Assembly (NCBI GenBank): GCA_052145775.1
Contig: JBKQNY010000183.1
Span: 1-6,288, forward strand
Direction: 5' to 3'
DNA from: CAVYPR01 sp052145775
GTDB lineage: Bacteria > Actinomycetota > Acidimicrobiia > Acidimicrobiales > RAAP-2
DNA: 6,288 bases
Positions 5,212-6,288 of the stretch are shown one piece after another. The notes under the pieces were generated by a model. That model was not told the origin of the DNA. It searched no databases and saw only the letters and a list, made by a program, of their open reading frames with translations. Position numbers and translations under genes: made by a program. How positions within the stretch are numbered: the stretch's first letter is position 1; each line of letters opens with the position of its first letter.

Positions 5212-5376
5212 TCAGCGGGTCTCCTTGTGGACCGTGTGGGTGCGGTCCCACCGGCAGAACTTCTTCATCTCGATGCGCTCGCGGTCGTTCATCTTGTTCT
5301 TGGTGGTGATGTAGTTCCGGCGCTTGCACACCTCGCAGGCCAAGGTGACCTGGACCCTCTTCTCGTTCTTGGCCAT
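5212..5376 (-). CDS. rpmG: 50S ribosomal protein L33
   Basis: L33 is a small 50S protein near the E site. The product has 54 residues, starting MAKNEKRVQVTLACEVCKRR and ending THTVHKETR, with the L33 core NYITTKNKMNDRERIEMKKF. The first zinc-ribbon pair is intact (Cys14, Cys17). The second pair is incomplete: Cys41 is present but the expected fourth cysteine is Asp44 (CRWD). This makes it intermediate between the four-cysteine C+ and cysteine-free C- forms. The ATG at 5376 has a strong AGGAGG 8 nt upstream. It lies directly after tRNA-Met, matching the thrT-metT-rpmG order of Mycobacterium. Confidence 0.95.
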   Translation of the reverse strand: MAKNEKRVQVTLACEVCKRRNYITTKNKMNDRERIEMKKFCRWDRTHTVHKETR

Positions 5377-5399
5377 CCCTCTTTCCTCCTGTGCGGTCG

Positions 5400-5415
5400 T
5401 AGCGGCGTAGCGGCG
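5400..5415 (-). repeat. Tandem 8-bp repeat of the tRNA-Met 3' acceptor strand
   Basis: CGCCGCTA, the 3' acceptor strand plus discriminator of tRNA-Met (5415-5408), is repeated exactly and immediately at 5407-5400. The second copy lies in the short spacer before rpmG. It could result from slippage in a GC-rich repeat, or offer an alternative acceptor pairing in the precursor. Confidence 0.75.
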
Positions 5416-5481
5416 GCGGGACTCGAACCCGCGACAACACGATTATGAGCCGTGTGCTCTGACCAACTGAGCTACGCCGCC
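5408..5481 (-). tRNA. metT: Elongator tRNA-Met (anticodon CAT)
   Basis: The cloverleaf has acceptor GGCGGCG/CGCCGCT with a G1-U72 wobble and discriminator A. The D arm is GCTC/GAGC, the anticodon stem is CACGG/TCGTG around loop CTCATAA, and the T arm is GCGGG-TTCGAGT-CCCGC. The length is 74 nt with no encoded CCA. The anticodon is CAT. The initiator is excluded because the anticodon stem lacks the three consecutive G-C pairs and position 1 can pair. A lysidine-type tRNA-Ile is less likely, because both sequence and context match actinobacterial elongator tRNA-Met next to thrT. Confidence 0.95.
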
Positions 5482-5487
5482 GAGGCG

Positions 5488-5560
5488 AGCCTCCTGTCGG
5501 AATCGAACCGACGACACCAGCCTTACCATGGCTGTGCTCTACCGACTGAGCTAAGGAGGC
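5488..5560 (-). tRNA. thrT: tRNA-Thr (anticodon GGT)
   Basis: The cloverleaf has a perfect acceptor GCCTCCT/AGGAGGC with discriminator T. The D arm is GCTC/GAGC, the anticodon stem is CAGCC/GGCTG around loop ATGGTAA, and the T arm is GTCGG-TTCGATT-CCGAC. The anticodon GGT reads ACC and ACU threonine codons. The length is 73 nt with no encoded CCA. Six nucleotides separate it from tRNA-Met, so the two are surely processed from one precursor. Confidence 0.97.
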
Positions 5561-5578
5561 GTACCTTTCGGTCCCCCG

Positions 5579-5584
5579 ATGTTA
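5579..5584 (-). promoter_or_regulatory. Possible -10 box for the tRNA-Thr/tRNA-Met/rpmG transcript
   Basis: TAACAT (5584-5579) fits the TANNNT consensus and would start transcription near 5572, about 12 nt before tRNA-Thr. No good -35 is present at 17 nt (TGCGCC). The divergent gap allows few other positions, so this is the best candidate. Confidence 0.4.
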
Positions 5585-5592
5585 GACCCGCC

Positions 5593-5606
5593 CAGGCGCC
5601 AGGCGC
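5593..5606. repeat. Tandem 7-bp direct repeat in the divergent promoter gap
   Basis: CAGGCGC occurs twice head to tail (5593-5599 and 5600-5606), and the GGCGCC palindrome spans the junction. It occupies the place where -35 elements for both divergent promoters would sit. It could be an operator or simply GC-rich chance repetition. Confidence 0.4.
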
Positions 5607-5617
5607 ACCTGCGTCGG

Positions 5618-5629
5618 TACCATCAGTCG
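5618..5629 (+). promoter_or_regulatory. -10 box of a leaderless promoter for the acetyltransferase
   Basis: TACCAT (5618-5623) fits TANNNT and ends 6 nt before the A of the ATG at 5630, which is the normal distance to a transcription start. No Shine-Dalgarno precedes this ATG. Both facts point to a leaderless mRNA, which is common in actinobacteria. No good -35 is seen (GGCGCC at 17 nt). Confidence 0.5.
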
Positions 5630-6118
5630 ATGCTAATCCGTCCCGCCGCCCCGCCCGACGCAGAGGGGATCCGGACCATCTACAACGCCGAGGTCGTCGG
5701 GGGCACCAACACCTTCGACCTCGAGCCCTGGTCCGAGGCGCAGCAGTTGGCCTGGCTCGACCGCCACCAGGGCGCCCATCCCGCCGTGGTGGCCGACGAC
5801 GGGTCCGGCGGGGTGGCCGGGTTCGGCTCGCTCTCCCCTTTCCGCAGCCGGGCCGCCTACTCCACCACGGTCGAGGACTCGGTCTACGTGGCCGCTGACC
5901 ACCAAGGACGGGGGGTGGGGCGGGCCCTCCTCGCCGAGCTGGTCCGGCTGGCCGGCGAGCACGGCTTCCACGCCGTCGTCGCCCGCATCGTGGGCCACAA
6001 CGAGGTGTCCATCGGCCTGCACCGGGCCTGCGGCTTCGAGCTGGTGGGGGTCGAGCGCGAGGTCGGCCGCAAGCACGGCCGCTGGCTGGACGTGGTCGAG
6101 CTCGAGCTGCTGGTCTAG
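5630..6118 (+). CDS. GNAT N-acetyltransferase, phosphinothricin/L-amino acid acetyltransferase-like
   Basis: This predicted cytoplasmic enzyme would transfer an acetyl group from acetyl-CoA to the amine of a small molecule. The product has 162 residues, a normal length. Family features in order are IRPAAPPDAEGIRTIYNAEV (3-22), TFDLEPWS, and VEDSVYVAADHQGRGVGRALL (81-101). The last holds the acetyl-CoA pyrophosphate-binding QGRGVG of GNAT motif A. Then come VARIVGHNEVSIGLHRACGFE (117-137) and VGREVGRKHGRWLDVV-type C-terminal residues (about 140-156), typical of the PAT/MnaT (YncA) group. These act on phosphinothricin, methionine sulfone or related amino acids; the substrate here is unknown. 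The start at 5630 is preferred over an ATG at 5579, because MLIRPA aligns with family N-termini and a -10 box lies just upstream. It is divergent from the tRNA genes. Confidence 0.9.
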   Translation: MLIRPAAPPDAEGIRTIYNAEVVGGTNTFDLEPWSEAQQLAWLDRHQGAHPAVVADDGSGGVAGFGSLSPFRSRAAYSTTVEDSVYVAADHQGRGVGRALLAELVRLAGEHGFHAVVARIVGHNEVSIGLHRACGFELVGVEREVGRKHGRWLDVVELELLV

Positions 6119-6288
6119 CCGGCCGCGGGCTGGACCGCCGTCTGCACCTCGCTGTCCCGCCACGAGGTCGACCAGCGGCCGATCGGCACCACCAGGACGC
6201 CCAGGAGCGCCATGAGCGCGGCGGCGACCGCCAGGGGGTTGGCGTGGATGAGCTGGTCGAGCAGTGTCCGGCCGCCGGGGAGGCCGAT
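6115..6288 (-). CDS. C-terminal fragment of an unidentified membrane protein (5' part beyond window)
   Basis: The minus-strand frame from 6288 to the TAG at 6117-6115 is open for 57 residues and begins IGLPGGRTLLDQLIHAN at the window edge. Every codon except one (ACA) ends in G or C, as expected for a real gene in this genome. Residues 18-36 of the fragment (PLAVAAALMALLGVLVVPI) form a likely transmembrane helix, followed by GRWSTSWRDSEVQ and a short Ala/Pro tail. I do not recognise the family. It converges on the acetyltransferase gene, and the two stop codons interlock in a shared CTAG. Confidence 0.7.
   Translation of the reverse strand: MGLPGGRTLLDQLIHANPLAVAAALMALLGVLVVPIGRWSTSWRDSEVQTAVQPAAG

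Noticed and set aside
5408..5481. Initiator tRNA-fMet or lysidine-type tRNA-Ile
   Set aside because: The anticodon stem lacks the three G-C pairs of the initiator, and the thrT-metT-rpmG context plus the sequence fit elongator tRNA-Met.
5579..5629. Upstream ATG at 5579 as the acetyltransferase start
   Set aside because: It would add 17 Arg/His-rich residues that do not resemble GNAT N termini and would overlap the putative promoter.
5633..6163. Minus-strand frame opposite the acetyltransferase
   Set aside because: The plus-strand product has complete GNAT motifs. The real minus-strand gene here is in another frame and ends at 6115.
1..6288. CRISPR, insertion sequence, integrase, toxin-antitoxin or phage-defence features
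   Set aside because: I looked for arrays of repeats, terminal inverted repeats, transposase-like or nuclease-like proteins and found none. The tRNA genes show no attachment-site duplication apart from the 8-bp repeat noted above.

Overview
The window carries the conserved transcription/translation block of a very GC-rich bacterium, almost certainly an actinomycetote. The minus-strand gene order is tRNA-Thr, tRNA-Met, rpmG, tRNA-Trp, secE, nusG, rplK, rplA, rplJ, rplL, rpoB. This is the arrangement known from Mycobacterium and relatives, except that the hadABC genes found in mycobacteria between rpmG and tRNA-Trp are absent. Long acidic tails on NusG and L10, no encoded CCA on the tRNAs, GTG and TTG starts and an apparently leaderless gene all fit a high-GC actinobacterium. 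An Acidimicrobiia-like lineage is my guess, but it is not proven by the sequence.

Reading in the direction of transcription (right to left), 5560-5408 holds tRNA-Thr(GGT) and elongator tRNA-Met(CAT). They are followed by the small L33 gene rpmG (5376-5212), then tRNA-Trp(CCA) at 5119-5047. Next comes a tight cluster with gaps of 10 to 15 nt: secE (5006-4707), nusG (4696-3935), rplK (3919-3488) and rplA (3476-2751). A 171-nt leader, resembling the L10 autoregulatory leader, precedes rplJ (2579-1779) and rplL (1734-1339). A 329-nt gap then holds a strong hairpin and two good sigma-70-type promoters. It leads to rpoB, which starts at a TTG at 1009 and runs off the left edge with 336 residues visible.

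On the right, a plus-strand GNAT acetyltransferase (5630-6118) diverges from the tRNA genes and looks leaderless. Its stop codon interlocks with that of a convergent minus-strand gene, of which only the C-terminal 57 residues are visible.

Functionally, the block supplies the L11/L1/L10/L12 ribosomal stalk proteins, the elongation factor NusG, the SecE translocon subunit, L33, three tRNAs and the RNA polymerase beta subunit. I found no CRISPR array, insertion sequence, prophage or defence system. The region is mostly ordinary housekeeping DNA. The points worth a second look are unusual protein details (L10 tail, L11 thiostrepton-loop substitutions, L33 with three cysteines) and the regulatory architecture of the gaps.
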